Positions 6,431 through 7,197 of a stretch of 7,197 nt of DNA are shown here, piece after piece. Every line of letters begins with the position of its first letter. Position 1 is the stretch's first letter. The translations under genes were made by a program, and so were the position numbers. The notes under the pieces were generated by a model. It saw only the letters and a list, made by a program, of their open reading frames with translations. It searched no databases and was not told where the DNA came from. The stretch spans positions 1 to 7,197 of the forward strand of contig JAGXNZ010000214.1 in NCBI GenBank assembly GCA_019894655.1, written 5' to 3'. Origin of the DNA: Promethearchaeota archaeon (GTDB lineage: Archaea; Asgardarchaeota; Lokiarchaeia; Sigynarchaeales; SOKP01).

Positions 6431-7197
6431 TTAGTAATCGTATTGATATGTAAATGTTTTTTTCTCTAATCCCTTCTTAATGCCCTCTTTCAAATCTTTA
6501 CGAGATCTTTTATAGTACTTGAACAATCCACTTCCATCTAAATCTTTTGGCGTTTCTACGATACAGGATCGATTTTTCTCGTTTCTCGAGGTAACCTCGT
6601 TCCAACTAACTTCTTCCTTTCTTTGTTGAGAGATATGAGGCATTTTAGCAAAAATGCACAAATTTCTCCCTTGTTCTCCAGTATATATGGGATCTATACC
6701 TTCTTTAATAGCGTTAATAAAGTGTTCAGTCGAATTTATAAAAGAGTAGCGCCAGTCGCGAGGTAAATCTTCACCGTACACTCTGACATTTCCATCTTTG
6801 TAAACTACAATGGGAGGAAATTCTGGCGTTTTAGACACAAAATTACCCCCTGAGGTACATTGGTTAATCCACATCATCCCTTTCGTTCCAGAAATTTCGA
6901 TGTATTCGTCGCAATCGTAGTAATTACTTGGATAATAAAGATTAGGAGCAAGAGTAAATTGCATCGATCCAAACTTTGGAGGCTCGTCGTCGTTTTTGTT
7001 CGGATATTTCCAGAAAATTATACTTGGCATATCATAGGTGGTCGTAAAATAATCTATCCAACTATATACTTTTTCAACTCTATCTTGTCCCATTAACCAT
7101 AAAGCCATAGAAAATTTGTGAATTCCATCGTCATATATCCAATGACCGCCACCACACGTATCTACTTTTAGACGCCAGTCATGTGATTTAAGATCAA
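6431..7197 (-). CDS. Gfo/Idh/MocA-family oxidoreductase, C-terminal part with basic extension (5'-truncated by window edge)
   Basis: This is the C-terminal domain of a second Gfo/Idh/MocA dehydrogenase; the NAD(P)-binding Rossmann half lies beyond the right edge. The frame is open to the edge. Codons upstream of the Met at 7108 read GGGHWIYDDGIHKFSMALW, which supplies the Asp and His of the catalytic Asp-xxx-His pair (nt 7111-7140), so the Met is internal and not the start. It is a paralogue of the facing gene: both share YY-x-x-DE(Y/F)IEI, (M/I)(W/K)INQ-x-TS, a PIV-x-x-(K/R)DG strand, DW-x-x-SFI and a GE(Q/E) helix in the same order. Where the other protein ends, this one continues for about 53 residues (nt 6434-6592) in a Lys/Arg-rich, helix-prone tail. 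Its role is unknown. About 254 residues are visible. The stop lies 20 bp from that of the convergent gene. Confidence 0.9.
   Translation of the reverse strand, partial: DLKSHDWRLKVDTCGGGHWIYDDGIHKFSMALWLMGQDRVEKVYSWIDYFTTTYDMPSIIFWKYPNKNDDEPPKFGSMQFTLAPNLYYPSNYYDCDEYIEISGTKGMMWINQCTSGGNFVSKTPEFPPIVVYKDGNVRVYGEDLPRDWRYSFINSTEHFINAIKEGIDPIYTGEQGRNLCIFAKMPHISQQRKEEVSWNEVTSRNEKNRSCIVETPKDLDGSGLFKYYKRSRKDLKEGIKKGLEKKTFTYQYDY
6457..6463 (+). terminator. T-run that may end transcription of the rightward oxidoreductase
   Basis: Seven consecutive T residues lie about 47 nt past the stop at 6410, inside the 3' end of the opposing gene. Archaeal termination often uses plain T-tracts on the coding strand without a hairpin, and no hairpin is seen here. 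Similar T-runs occur elsewhere in this AT-rich window, so support is weak. Confidence 0.25.

Noticed and set aside
6587..6599. Near-perfect inverted repeat CGAGGT-A-ACCTCG
   Set aside because: Six-base arms around one base leave no proper hairpin loop, and it sits inside coding sequence, so it is probably chance.

Overview
This 7.2 kb, visibly AT-rich window holds six protein-coding genes packed with almost no spare DNA. Two genes run off the ends of the window. No rRNA, tRNA, CRISPR array, insertion sequence or long repeat was seen. The organism is most likely an archaeon, possibly an AT-rich Asgard-type lineage. The support is indirect: TATA-like boxes lie about 30 nt before start codons, no start has a Shine-Dalgarno sequence at a convincing position, one gene needs a TTG start, and the protein families are ones common in archaea. 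An AT-rich bacterium is not excluded.

Layout. (1) The C-terminal part of a glutamine synthetase (+, 1-746) enters from the left edge. (2) It converges, with 6 bp between stop codons, on a leftward run of three closely spaced genes: an IlvD/Edd-family dehydratase (5188-3521), a membrane-anchored M28-family zinc peptidase (3500-2307) and a solitary TaqI/Eco57I-type adenine-N6 DNA methyltransferase (2279-753). The gaps are 20 and 27 bp, so the three are probably cotranscribed. (3) A 118-bp divergent promoter region (5189-5306) separates this run from a rightward Gfo/Idh/MocA oxidoreductase (5307-6410). (4) That gene converges, with a 20-bp gap, on a second Gfo/Idh/MocA gene (minus strand, 7197-6431, N-terminus outside the window). 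The second is a paralogue of the first and carries an unusual basic C-terminal extension.

How they may work together. The IlvD/Edd enzyme and the two oxidoreductases suit two alternative readings. One is branched-chain amino acid synthesis beside unrelated sugar enzymes. The other is a small non-phosphorylative sugar oxidation and dehydration locus, in which Gfo/Idh/MocA enzymes make an aldonate or keto-sugar and the IlvD/Edd enzyme dehydrates it. The sequence alone cannot decide. The methyltransferase has no visible partner nuclease, and the peptidase has no obvious metabolic link to its neighbours. I found no convincing new multi-gene system. The best leads are the unusual peptidase architecture, the altered active-site loop of the dehydratase, and the tail-to-tail oxidoreductase pair.
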